The position numbers and the translations under genes were made by a program. This document shows positions 1-5,988 of a stretch of DNA of 6,663 nucleotides, piece after piece; the first letter of the stretch is position 1, and the number at the start of each line of letters is the position of its first letter. Source of the DNA: an uncultured Desulfobulbaceae bacterium (GTDB lineage Bacteria; Desulfobacterota; Desulfobulbia; Desulfobulbales; Desulfobulbaceae). Below the pieces are notes generated by a model. That model was given only the letters and a program-made list of their open reading frames with translations. It had not been told where the DNA came from and did not search any database. The stretch spans positions 1 through 6,663 of the forward strand of contig CALZIH010000258.1 of NCBI GenBank assembly GCA_945787305.1. The letters run 5' to 3'.

Positions 1-410
1 TTTCCTGAAATTTCGCAAGTGGTTGCCGAAACACTGACCAGGTACCCTTTCCGGTCAGGCTTGTCGGAGATGGGTTGCTTCAGGATATATTTCCTGCTCC
101 ACAGGGCCTGGCAGCGATCAATACAGGTCTTGGCTTGGGCAGAGAGCGCATAGAAATATATGGGTGAGGCGATGAGCACCCGGTCCGCTGCAGTGATTTC
201 CTGGTATAAGGTCACCATGTCGTCTTTGAATATGCAGATACCCTCTTTTTCACAGTGGCCGCAACCTATGCAGGGGTGTATGTCCATGTCGGCCAGACGA
301 AACCGGTGCACCTCTGTTCCCTCTTGCTCTAAGCCCTCTGCAATCAGTGCCGTCAGGTGGTCGGTGTTGCCCTTTTTACGTGGGCTGCCGTTTAATATCA
401 GTGTTTGCAT
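1..410 (-). CDS. Flavodoxin-fold iron-sulfur flavoprotein / NAD(P)H-dependent FMN reductase family (3' end cut by window edge)
   Basis: The first 136 codons are visible; the gene runs off the left edge. The N-terminus LILNGSPRKKGNT (residues 4-16) is the FMN-phosphate loop of this family. It is followed by a Cys cluster C47-x2-C50-x2-C53-x5-C59 in the form CIGCGHCEKEGIC, then KDDM (62-65), the arrangement found in iron-sulfur flavoproteins and related flavin oxidoreductases. SPIYFYALSAQAK (82-94) and IDRCQALW (97-104) are further family motifs. The family binds FMN, acts in the cytosol and passes electrons, but its physiological partner is usually unknown. Whether this member holds a cluster at the four Cys is not shown by sequence alone. 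The ATG lies 3 nt after the malQ stop with no Shine-Dalgarno sequence, so translation is probably coupled to malQ. Family assignment is secure; the substrate is unknown. Confidence 0.88.
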   Translation of the reverse strand, partial: MQTLILNGSPRKKGNTDHLTALIAEGLEQEGTEVHRFRLADMDIHPCIGCGHCEKEGICIFKDDMVTLYQEITAADRVLIASPIYFYALSAQAKTCIDRCQALWSRKYILKQPISDKPDRKGYLVSVSATTCEISG

Positions 411-413
411 GTT

Positions 414-2003
414 CTAGGGATTGGTGATGTTGATTGAGGTGTTTGTTGGCTCTGGCGGCACGCTTTTGTTCAGTCTGCCGAAGAATTCGGTGCTGCTCCT
501 GAATTGATCGGCAAGTTCTTTGCTGATAAAGCGTTCGGCGCATCGCCACTGCCAGTTGCCTTCGGTTGTGCTGGGGGTGTTCATCCGGCAGTCGTTGCCG
601 AAGCCAAGCAGGTCCTGCATGGGAATGATTGCCAGTGCAGCTGTGGAGGAGTGAGCCAGGTAAATCATGTCATGGTGGAACGAGGATGCATCGTCGTTGA
701 CCTGATTCGCCTGCCGTTTTGCCTGCCTGCGTGCTTCTTGGCTGATGTCGGGGCTCAGGTACCAACCGACTGCTGTGTCGTTATCATGGGTTCCGGTATA
801 AATGACGCAGTTGCGATCAATATTGTGGGGTAAATAACTGTTCTCGGGGTTACCGTCAAAGGCAAAAAGCAATATCTTCATGCCGGGGTACTCCAGGTCG
901 TCACGCAGCTTTTCAACCGCTGGCGTGATGACACCGAGATCCTCGGCAATAATCGGTAACCGTCCCAGGCGCCTTTCCATCTCCTGAAAAAAAGGTTTGC
1001 CGGGCCCTTTTTTCCAGGTGCCTTTTATTGCCGTTTCTTCTTTCGCCGGAATGGACCAGAAAGCCTCAAAGCCGCGGAAATGATCAATACGAATGACGTC
1101 GACAAGCCTAAATATGGCGGCCAGTCTCTGTTGCCACCAGTCATATAGCTGTTTTTTTACTTGGGCAGATCGTTTATTCCATAGATAAAGTGGATTACCC
1201 CATCGTTGGCCGGTTGCGCTGAAATAGTCGGGCGGTACACCGGCAACGGTTTTGGGTAGACCGGTTTTGCGGTTGAGGTCAAAGATTTCCTGGTGTGCCC
1301 ATACGTCAACGCTGTCGAGGGCGACATAGATCGGCAGGTCACCGATAATTTTAACGTTTTTCTTTTTGGCATAGGAGTGCAGTTGTTCCCATTGTCGGTA
1401 AAACAGGTATTGTTCAAAGATTGCATGCTCTATTTTCTTGGTTAGCTTCTTTGCAACCTTTTGCAGAGCGCTTTTGTCGCGAAAACGAATTTCTTTGGGC
1501 CAGTTGTACCAGGGTTGCTGATTGTATGTATCTTTCAGTGCAATAAATAAGGCATAGTCGTCTACCCAAGGGTGACCGCGGCGAAAATTATTCAGGGTGG
1601 CGCGGTGTTCGTTAGCTTGAAACCGTTGCCAGGCAGTTTCAAGTAGAGGCTTTTTCCACTCGGTCAACCGTTCATACTCTACCTGGTACTCGGAAAAACC
1701 TGGCTGTGCCAGGTCTGAGGGGAACAGAAGTTTTTGTTTCAGGAGGATTTCGGGGCTGATGAGTAAGGGGTTTCCGGCAAAGGCTGAACAACTCATGTAG
1801 GGTGAGTTGCCGAAAACAGGACTGCTCGGGCCAACAGGAAGGATCTGCCAGAATTTTTGTCCGGCACTGGCAAGAAAATCAATAAATGTGAAGGCTGTTG
1901 GTCCCAGGTCACCAATGCCGTAAGGGCCAGGCAGGGAGTACACGGGTAGCAGTATGCCGCTCGCTCGTTGTTGAAGAATTTCAGAATACAATTGCATTTG
2001 CAT
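414..2003 (-). CDS. malQ: 4-alpha-glucanotransferase (amylomaltase, GH77)
   Basis: A complete 529-residue protein, typical of bacterial amylomaltase length. It transfers alpha-1,4-glucan segments between maltodextrins (EC 2.4.1.25) in the cytosol, in glycogen or maltodextrin turnover. GH77 landmarks appear in order: RASGILLPVYSLPGPYGIGD (13-32), the GNSPY region (65-69), GDLPIYVALDSVDVW (221-235), the 250s loop GVPPDYFSATGQRWGNPLY (255-273), the nucleophile D307 in RIDHFRG, the acid/base E354 in IIAEDLG, and D407 in THDND. All three catalytic carboxylates are present. Near the C-terminus RMNTPS (473-478) has Ser where the family usually has Gly (RMNxPG), a minor oddity. The first ATG is preferred because AGG lies 8 nt before it; a second in-frame ATG follows two codons later. 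The gene is divergent from the sigma factor gene and co-directional with the flavoprotein gene 3 nt downstream, so those two form a likely operon. No other glycogen gene is in the window. Confidence 0.96.
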   Translation of the reverse strand: MQMQLYSEILQQRASGILLPVYSLPGPYGIGDLGPTAFTFIDFLASAGQKFWQILPVGPSSPVFGNSPYMSCSAFAGNPLLISPEILLKQKLLFPSDLAQPGFSEYQVEYERLTEWKKPLLETAWQRFQANEHRATLNNFRRGHPWVDDYALFIALKDTYNQQPWYNWPKEIRFRDKSALQKVAKKLTKKIEHAIFEQYLFYRQWEQLHSYAKKKNVKIIGDLPIYVALDSVDVWAHQEIFDLNRKTGLPKTVAGVPPDYFSATGQRWGNPLYLWNKRSAQVKKQLYDWWQQRLAAIFRLVDVIRIDHFRGFEAFWSIPAKEETAIKGTWKKGPGKPFFQEMERRLGRLPIIAEDLGVITPAVEKLRDDLEYPGMKILLFAFDGNPENSYLPHNIDRNCVIYTGTHDNDTAVGWYLSPDISQEARRQAKRQANQVNDDASSFHHDMIYLAHSSTAALAIIPMQDLLGFGNDCRMNTPSTTEGNWQWRCAERFISKELADQFRSSTEFFGRLNKSVPPEPTNTSINITNP

Positions 2004-2117
2004 CGTTACAGCCTGTATGCTTGAAATCGAAGGTGCGTGAAGAGGTCGGGTAAGGAGCAGGCTCAGGGTACGTTAACGGTCCGCCTTTTCGGGTAGTAGC
2101 AAAATGGTGGGGCGGGT

Positions 2118-2160
2118 TGAGGTCTTTGCATGTCCTTTCGTGAGGTCTGTTGTCCTACCG
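2118..2160. repeat. Imperfect tandem direct repeat, two units
   Basis: Two adjacent units share TGAGGTCT (2118-2125 and 2141-2148) and TGTCCT (2131-2136 and 2151-2156). The spacer between the two boxes is 5 nt in the first unit and 2 nt in the second; each unit ends in a 4-nt tail finishing in CG. The sequence is read directly. A role as paired regulator sites or as part of the malQ leader is only inferred. Confidence 0.55.
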
Positions 2161-2196
2161 CGACTGCCGGATACATGAAACCACTAATATTTTTAT

Positions 2197-2226
2197 AAAG
2201 TAATTCTTTCAATATTTTATTGTCAA
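2197..2226 (-). promoter_or_regulatory. Candidate malQ promoter
   Basis: On the minus strand a perfect TTGACA (2226-2221) is followed after 18 nt by TACTTT (2202-2197), a weak -10 matching TATAAT at 3 of 6 positions. Transcription would begin near 2190 and give a leader of about 190 nt that includes the direct repeat. The -35 is good and the -10 poor, so confidence is low. Confidence 0.28.
2210..2222. repeat. Short perfect inverted repeat in AT-rich promoter block
   Basis: CAATA-TTT-TATTG is a perfect 5-bp inverted repeat around a 3-nt centre. The outer flanks (CTTT on the left, TCAAAG on the right) extend the symmetry imperfectly, with a 2-nt offset. It overlaps the candidate promoter boxes, so it could be an operator. 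In such AT-rich DNA it could also arise by chance. Confidence 0.35.
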
Positions 2227-2246
2227 AGATTTTAGGAATATAAATT
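2220..2246 (+). promoter_or_regulatory. Candidate promoter of the sigma factor gene
   Basis: TTGTCA (2220-2225, 5 of 6 to TTGACA) is followed after 15 nt by TAAATT (2241-2246, 4 of 6 to TATAAT). An alternative -10 is TATAAA at 2239-2244 with a poor -35 (TTTATT, 2216-2221). The spacing of the first pair is short, and the AT-rich context makes chance matches easy. The start site would lie near 2253, leaving a leader of about 100 nt. Confidence 0.3.
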
Positions 2247-2276
2247 TTTTTAAGGTGTATTGGAGAACCGGTTTAC

Positions 2277-2327
2277 GTGTTCAGGGTGTTTTCTGGTGCC
2301 TGGAGAGTGTTCGTCGTTAGCGTTTGA
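2277..2327 (+). CDS. Possible leader peptide ORF (16 codons) upstream of the sigma factor gene
   Basis: A GTG at 2277 opens 16 codons (VFRVFSGAWRVFVVSV, with the first residue Met if GTG initiates) ending in TGA at 2325-2327, 27 nt before the sigma start. GGAG at 2262-2265 lies 11 nt upstream of the GTG, a little far for an ideal ribosome binding site. The peptide is hydrophobic with no obvious run of one amino acid, so a classic attenuation leader is not evident. ORFs of this length occur often by chance; this is a weak candidate. Confidence 0.15.
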   Translation: MFRVFSGAWRVFVVSV

Positions 2328-2339
2328 ATAGAACTGTGT

Positions 2340-2344
2340 GGAGG
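2340..2344 (+). promoter_or_regulatory. Ribosome binding site deciding the GTG start of the sigma factor
   Basis: GGAGG lies 10 nt before the GTG at 2355. An in-frame TGA at 2346-2348 sits between the two, so GTG 2355 is the most upstream start the frame allows. It is also needed to include the start of region 1.1. Confidence 0.7.
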
Positions 2345-2354
2345 GTGAAGGCGG

Positions 2355-3671
2355 GTGCTGGAAAGTATCAAAAAGGACCTTCTTGAGGCGGGAAAAAGTG
2401 AAGGTTGCATAACCTTCCAGGACCTTAACGATTTGTTGCCGGAGGAAGTTAAAGAACCCGGCGAAATCGAGGAACTTTTCGATTTTTTGAGTGACAATAA
2501 TATTGAAATTGTCACTGAAGAGAAATCAGGAAAGAAAAAAACCCTGTCCGGTGAAGTTTGGACAGGGAAAAAGAAACAGATCGATGAAGACGCTGAAGTT
2601 CTCCCAGACAGTGAAGAGCACGAGTCTGAAGAGACTACGACGACGTACTTGCGGGAAATGGGCCAGTTTGATCTGCTTACGCCCGAAGATGAAGCCCGGT
2701 ATTCCAAGACTATCCGTGGTGGTTTCGATTCTATCATAGCCGCAATCCGCGAAGACTCCTCAGGTGTCAAAGAGGTCAAGATGCTCGTTGAGAGGATTGA
2801 CCTCTGGCAACGGCGCGACCCCACCTTGAAGCCCAAGAAGCAGCAGCTCAATTATATGCGCCATTGCGTGTTAATGGCAAATCGCAACTATCCTGAAATT
2901 CGCGATTTATTTGAGCTCAATACCAAGATAGAAGCCTATAATCGTTCCATTGAAGGTGCGAAAGATGCCATGATCCGCGCCAATTTGCGGCTTGTGGTTT
3001 CCATTGCTAAACGCTATATGCACCAGGGGCTCACCCTTGCCGATTTGATTCAGGAAGGGAACCTTGGCTTGATGCGCGCTGTCTTCCGGTTTGATTACAA
3101 GAAGGGGAATAAATTTTCCACCTACGCGTCCTGGTGGATCAGGCAGGCTATTACCCGCGCCATCCTCGACAAGACACGAACGATTCGTTTACCGGTTCAT
3201 TTCCTTGAACTGCGCAGCCAGTTTTTCAAGGCGTTCTACTCTCTGCTGAAAGAGCTTGGGCGCGAGCCGACGCCGGTTGAAATCTCCAAGATGACGGATC
3301 TGCCCATGGATAAGATCCTGGCAATCCTTGAGGCTTCCCGGGAACCCATCTCCTTGGAAACACCGGTTGGAGATGATGATTCCACCCTTGGCGATTTTTT
3401 GGAAAACCAGGAGTCGGAATCACCCTATGATGCCGTCCAGAACCGTGAGCTTTCCAGCAGGGTTACCGATGTGCTTTCCACCCTGACCGAGCGGGAAGAG
3501 AAAATTATACGGTTGCGATTCGGTATCGGAGAAACCGCAGAATATACTTTGGAAGAAATAGGTAAACGTTTCAACGTCTCACGGGAGCGTATCCGACAAA
3601 TTGAGAAAAAGGCATTGAACAGGCTTCGCCATTCCAGTCGGCGGGAAAAGCTTCGATTCTTCCTGGATTAG
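2355..3671 (+). CDS. rpoD: RNA polymerase sigma factor, RpoD/SigA-like (sigma-70 with region 1.1)
   Basis: A complete 438-residue sigma-70 factor that directs core RNA polymerase to promoters. Domains: region 1.1 at about 1-53; an acidic linker (about 75-95); region 1.2 from YLREMGQFDLLTPEDE (98-113); a non-conserved segment of roughly 75 residues, much shorter than in E. coli; region 2 at 202-275; region 3 at about 278-350; region 4 at 365-438 with the helix-turn-helix YTLEEIGKRFNVSRERIRQIE (397-417). Promoter-contacting residues of E. coli sigma-70 are kept: W260, W261, Q264 and T267 for the -10; R278, H282 and E285 for the extended -10; R410, E411, R412 and R414 for the -35. Recognition should therefore be close to housekeeping. 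Odd points are the HFLELRSQFF sequence at the start of region 3 and a one-residue-shorter sigma finger (PVGDDDSTLGDF). It stands alone, without dnaG, and ends at a strong terminator. It may be the primary sigma factor or a second RpoD paralogue; the window cannot decide. Confidence 0.9.
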   Translation: MLESIKKDLLEAGKSEGCITFQDLNDLLPEEVKEPGEIEELFDFLSDNNIEIVTEEKSGKKKTLSGEVWTGKKKQIDEDAEVLPDSEEHESEETTTTYLREMGQFDLLTPEDEARYSKTIRGGFDSIIAAIREDSSGVKEVKMLVERIDLWQRRDPTLKPKKQQLNYMRHCVLMANRNYPEIRDLFELNTKIEAYNRSIEGAKDAMIRANLRLVVSIAKRYMHQGLTLADLIQEGNLGLMRAVFRFDYKKGNKFSTYASWWIRQAITRAILDKTRTIRLPVHFLELRSQFFKAFYSLLKELGREPTPVEISKMTDLPMDKILAILEASREPISLETPVGDDDSTLGDFLENQESESPYDAVQNRELSSRVTDVLSTLTEREEKIIRLRFGIGETAEYTLEEIGKRFNVSRERIRQIEKKALNRLRHSSRREKLRFFLD

Positions 3672-3675
3672 CGGT

Positions 3676-3688
3676 AAGACTACGTCTT
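3676..3688. repeat. Small inverted repeat just after the sigma factor gene
   Basis: AAGAC-TAC-GTCTT is a perfect 5-bp stem with a 3-nt loop, starting 5 nt after the stop codon. It has no T tract, so it is not a terminator by itself. It might protect the mRNA 3' end or be chance. Confidence 0.25.
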
Positions 3689-3728
3689 GTCATAGCGCCA
3701 AGGAATTCGTTGTTTTGCGTTGAATACC

Positions 3729-3763
3729 ACCCCTTCTGTTTCAGAAGGGGTTTTTTTGTTTTT
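3729..3763 (+). terminator. Strong intrinsic terminator of the sigma factor gene
   Basis: CCCCTTCTG (3730-3738) and CAGAAGGGG (3742-3750) form a perfect 9-bp stem, extendable by one A-T pair (3729/3751), closed by a TTT loop. Seven T follow directly (3751-3757), then G and five more T. This is a textbook Rho-independent terminator 58 nt after the sigma gene stop. Confidence 0.93.
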
Positions 3764-3775
3764 ATAATCTATAAT
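3740..3775 (+). promoter_or_regulatory. Candidate promoter of the mqn operon, overlapping the terminator
   Basis: Two perfect TATAAT boxes lie at 3763-3768 and 3770-3775. The first has TTCAGA (3740-3745, 4 of 6 to TTGACA) at the ideal 17-nt spacing. That -35 lies within the loop and 3' arm of the terminator hairpin. Transcription would start near 3775-3782, about 25-30 nt before mqnE. The strong -10 boxes make a promoter here likely; the exact -35 is less certain. Confidence 0.6.
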
Positions 3776-3806
3776 AGTTAATCAAGTACAACTACCAGAG
3801 AGCGAA

Positions 3807-4901
3807 ATGGATACCTTTATAGAACAGGCCGGTTTCGGGGATATCCTCGAAAAGGTTCACGCCCGAAAACGGCTGAGCCTCGAGGATGGCCAGAGGCTGT
3901 ATGCATCAAATAATTTGCTGGCCCTTGGTTATCTCGCCAATATTGTCCGGGAACAAAAAAACGAGAATAAAGCCTTTTTTATCTACAATCAGCATATCAA
4001 CTACTCAAATATCTGTACCAATCTTTGTAAGTTTTGCGCTTTTGGTAAAGAGAAGGGGCATGAGCAGGCCTATGAAATGACGGTTGCGGATGTGAAGGAT
4101 AAGGTCCGTCAGCGTCTGGATGAGCCGATCTCTGAGATTCACATGGTCGGGGGAATCCACCCGGATCTCCCATATTCCTATTACCTGGATCTGCTGCGCG
4201 GTATAAAGGAGATCCGGCCGGAGGTGCATATCCAGGCCTTTACCTGCGTTGAAATTCATCATTTGGCCGAATTGGCCGGAAAACCTGTAGGCGAAACTCT
4301 GGAGGAATTAAAAGACGCCGGACTTGGTTCGATTCCGGGTGGAGGGGCAGAGGTGTTCAGTCCCCGTATCCGCGAATTGACCTGTGAAAGTAAACTCCCT
4401 GGAGAGGGATGGCTTGAGGTTGCCCGTACAGCTCACCGGCACGGATTAAATACCAATGCAACCTTACTCTATGGCCATATCGAAACCATGGAAGAGCGAC
4501 TGGAGCATCTGGACGCTTTACGGAAGACCCAGGACGAGAGCGGAGGTTTTCTCGCCTTTATTCCGCTGGCCTTTCATCCGAAGAATACGGAAATGTCCGA
4601 GCATTCTCGGACAACCGGAATGGATGACCTGAAAAATATCGCCGTGGCCAGGCTCATGCTTGATAATTTTCCTCATATCAAGGCCTATTGGGTTATGATC
4701 GGACCTAAACTTGCCCAGGTTGCCCTGTCTTTTGGGGCCGATGATATGGACGGAACGGTCAAGGAAGAGGTGATCACCCACATGGCCGGAGCCGAGACCG
4801 AACAGGCAATGGGCCATAAAACATTGATCCGCTTAATCCATGAAGCAGGCCGGGTGCCGGTACAGCGCGATACGTTGTACAATGTAATCGAGACGTTTTG
4901 A
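3807..4901 (+). CDS. mqnE: Aminodeoxyfutalosine synthase (radical SAM, menaquinone futalosine pathway)
   Basis: A complete 364-residue radical SAM enzyme. It adds the 5'-deoxyadenosyl radical from SAM to 3-[(1-carboxyvinyl)oxy]benzoate and loses the carboxylate, giving 6-amino-6-deoxyfutalosine (EC 2.5.1.120). The [4Fe-4S]/SAM motif is C70-x3-C74-x2-C77 (CTNLCKFC), preceded by HINYSNI. Other landmarks are HMVGGIHPDLPY (112-123), IPGGGAEVFSPRIR (176-189), YGHIETMEERLEHL (222-235) and FIPLAFHPKNT (251-261). The HPKNT form separates MqnE from MqnC, which has FQPDNT here. The length fits the family, and Streptomyces coelicolor SCO4494 is the reference type. The start is ATG with a weak purine-rich AGAGAG site 4 nt upstream; no earlier start exists in frame in the promoter gap. 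It is the first gene of the operon, 4 nt from mqnC. The related FO synthase subunits CofG and CofH were considered and fit less well. Confidence 0.93.
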   Translation: MDTFIEQAGFGDILEKVHARKRLSLEDGQRLYASNNLLALGYLANIVREQKNENKAFFIYNQHINYSNICTNLCKFCAFGKEKGHEQAYEMTVADVKDKVRQRLDEPISEIHMVGGIHPDLPYSYYLDLLRGIKEIRPEVHIQAFTCVEIHHLAELAGKPVGETLEELKDAGLGSIPGGGAEVFSPRIRELTCESKLPGEGWLEVARTAHRHGLNTNATLLYGHIETMEERLEHLDALRKTQDESGGFLAFIPLAFHPKNTEMSEHSRTTGMDDLKNIAVARLMLDNFPHIKAYWVMIGPKLAQVALSFGADDMDGTVKEEVITHMAGAETEQAMGHKTLIRLIHEAGRVPVQRDTLYNVIETF

Positions 4902-4905
4902 TATC

Positions 4906-5967
4906 ATGCTACAGCCTATACTAGACAAGGTTCTTGCTGGAGAGCGTATAAACGGGGAAGAGTTCCTGCAGCTGCATGCAGAAGCGGATGTCTACCAGTT
5001 GGGATTTCTGGCAGATGCCATCCGTAAGCGACTGCATCCTGAACCGGTTGTCACCTATGTGATTGATCGTAATATCAACTATACCGATATCTGCATCTCG
5101 GCCTGTAAATTTTGCGCCTTTTTCAAAGCCCCGGAAGATCCCGGCGGTATCTTGCTCAACAAAGAAGAACTGGAACAGAAGATCCGTGAGACCCAGGAGC
5201 TTGGTGGCACCCAGATACTGCTCCAAGGCGGTCTCCATCCGGACAAGCCGCTTGCGTATTACGAAGACATGCTTCGCTTCATGAAAATGACAGGCATCCA
5301 TGTTCATGGATTTTCGCCGCCTGAAATTTGCCACTTTGCAGAGCTGTCCGGGCTTTCAACCGTTGAGGTCCTCAAGCGACTGCAGGCCGCCGGACTGGAT
5401 TCCATGCCTGGTGGCGGGGCCGAGATTCTTTCCGATCGTGTCCGTCAGGCACTTGCCCCGCGTAAATGTTCGGCAGACCGCTGGCTGGCAGTAATGGAGG
5501 AAGCCCATAATCTGGGAATGCGAACCACGGCAACGATGATGTTTGGTCATGTGGAAACCATCGAAGAGCGTCTGGAGCACCTGCAACGTCTGCGTGATCT
5601 CCAGGACCGCACCGGCGGGTTTACCGCTTTTATCCCCTGGCCTTTTCAACCGGATAATACGCCCTTGGCCGCCGGTATGGATATTGAAAAGTCCACCGGC
5701 TATTCCTACTTGCGTATGCTCGCTCTCAGCAGGATTTTTCTGGATAACTTTGATAATGTTCAAGCGTCCTGGGTTACTCAGGGACCAAAAATTGCGCAGG
5801 TTTCACTGTTCTTCGGGGCAAATGATTTCGGTTCGACCATGATCGAGGAAAATGTGGTCGCTGCAGCCGGAGTCCATTTCCGTCTTTCCGAGGAGGAAAT
5901 ACAGCGCCTGGTTCGTGATGCCGGTTTTGAGCCCAGACAACGGCTGATGGACTATACACCCGCCTGA
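4906..5967 (+). CDS. mqnC: Cyclic dehypoxanthinyl futalosine synthase (radical SAM, menaquinone futalosine pathway)
   Basis: A complete 353-residue radical SAM enzyme. It cyclises dehypoxanthine futalosine to cyclic dehypoxanthinyl futalosine (EC 1.21.98.1), a late step in making the 1,4-dihydroxy-6-naphthoate precursor of menaquinone. The cluster motif is C63-x3-C67-x2-C70 (CISACKFC), preceded by RNINYTDI. Other landmarks are ILLQGGLHPDKPLAYYE (104-120), HGFSPPEI (134-141), MPGGGAEILSDRVR (167-180), TTATMMFGHVET (207-218) and FIPWPFQPDNTPL (242-254). SCO4550 of Streptomyces coelicolor is the reference type. The protein is clearly paralogous to the upstream mqnE product, with the same motif order. 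Only 4 nt separate the genes and no good ribosome binding site precedes the ATG, so translation is probably coupled to mqnE. The stop is TGA at 5965, in the same frame as the following gene. Confidence 0.94.
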   Translation: MLQPILDKVLAGERINGEEFLQLHAEADVYQLGFLADAIRKRLHPEPVVTYVIDRNINYTDICISACKFCAFFKAPEDPGGILLNKEELEQKIRETQELGGTQILLQGGLHPDKPLAYYEDMLRFMKMTGIHVHGFSPPEICHFAELSGLSTVEVLKRLQAAGLDSMPGGGAEILSDRVRQALAPRKCSADRWLAVMEEAHNLGMRTTATMMFGHVETIEERLEHLQRLRDLQDRTGGFTAFIPWPFQPDNTPLAAGMDIEKSTGYSYLRMLALSRIFLDNFDNVQASWVTQGPKIAQVSLFFGANDFGSTMIEENVVAAAGVHFRLSEEEIQRLVRDAGFEPRQRLMDYTPA

Positions 5968-5988
5968 TCTTTTTACCCGTTTGTTGTT

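Larger units (their letters stand above)
2004..2354. other. Divergent intergenic region between malQ and the sigma factor gene
   Basis: This 351-bp stretch has no convincing protein gene. From malQ outward it holds an 8-bp palindrome CGTTAACG (2071-2078), an imperfect tandem direct repeat (2118-2160), an AT-rich block (about 2184-2254) with an inverted repeat and candidate promoter boxes for both directions, a second 8-bp palindrome AACCGGTT (2266-2273), a possible 16-codon leader ORF (2277-2327), and the ribosome binding site of the sigma gene (2340-2344). It is long for the spacing seen elsewhere in the window and probably carries regulation for both flanking units. Confidence 0.7.

Noticed and set aside
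160..417. 85-codon plus-strand frame antisense to the flavoprotein gene
   Set aside because: The minus strand encodes clear FMN-loop and Cys-cluster motifs here; the plus-strand product resembles nothing.
504..833. 109-codon plus-strand frame antisense to malQ
   Set aside because: It has no motif or family resemblance and overlaps the conserved C-terminal part of malQ on the opposite strand.
2071..2078. Palindromes CGTTAACG (2071-2078) and AACCGGTT (2266-2273) as operators
   Set aside because: Eight-bp palindromes without extended symmetry are expected by chance in a region of this size; noted only as part of the intergenic description.
2273..2851. 192-codon open frame on the minus strand, antisense to the 5' part of the sigma gene
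   Set aside because: Its product is Ser-rich and low in complexity with no recognisable domain, and it lies opposite a certain sigma-70 gene. It is explained as a shadow of that gene's codon pattern.
4921..5334. 137-codon minus-strand frame antisense to mqnC, with similar frames at 5356-5763 and 5803-6195
   Set aside because: All overlap well-supported genes (mqnC and the amidohydrolase) and show no domain features of their own.
3807..5967. Reading the radical SAM pair as FO synthase subunits (CofG/CofH) of F420 biosynthesis
   Set aside because: Motifs such as FIPLAFHPKNT and FIPWPFQPDNT, the order mqnE-mqnC and the following deaminase fit the futalosine pathway better; no F420 gene is adjacent.
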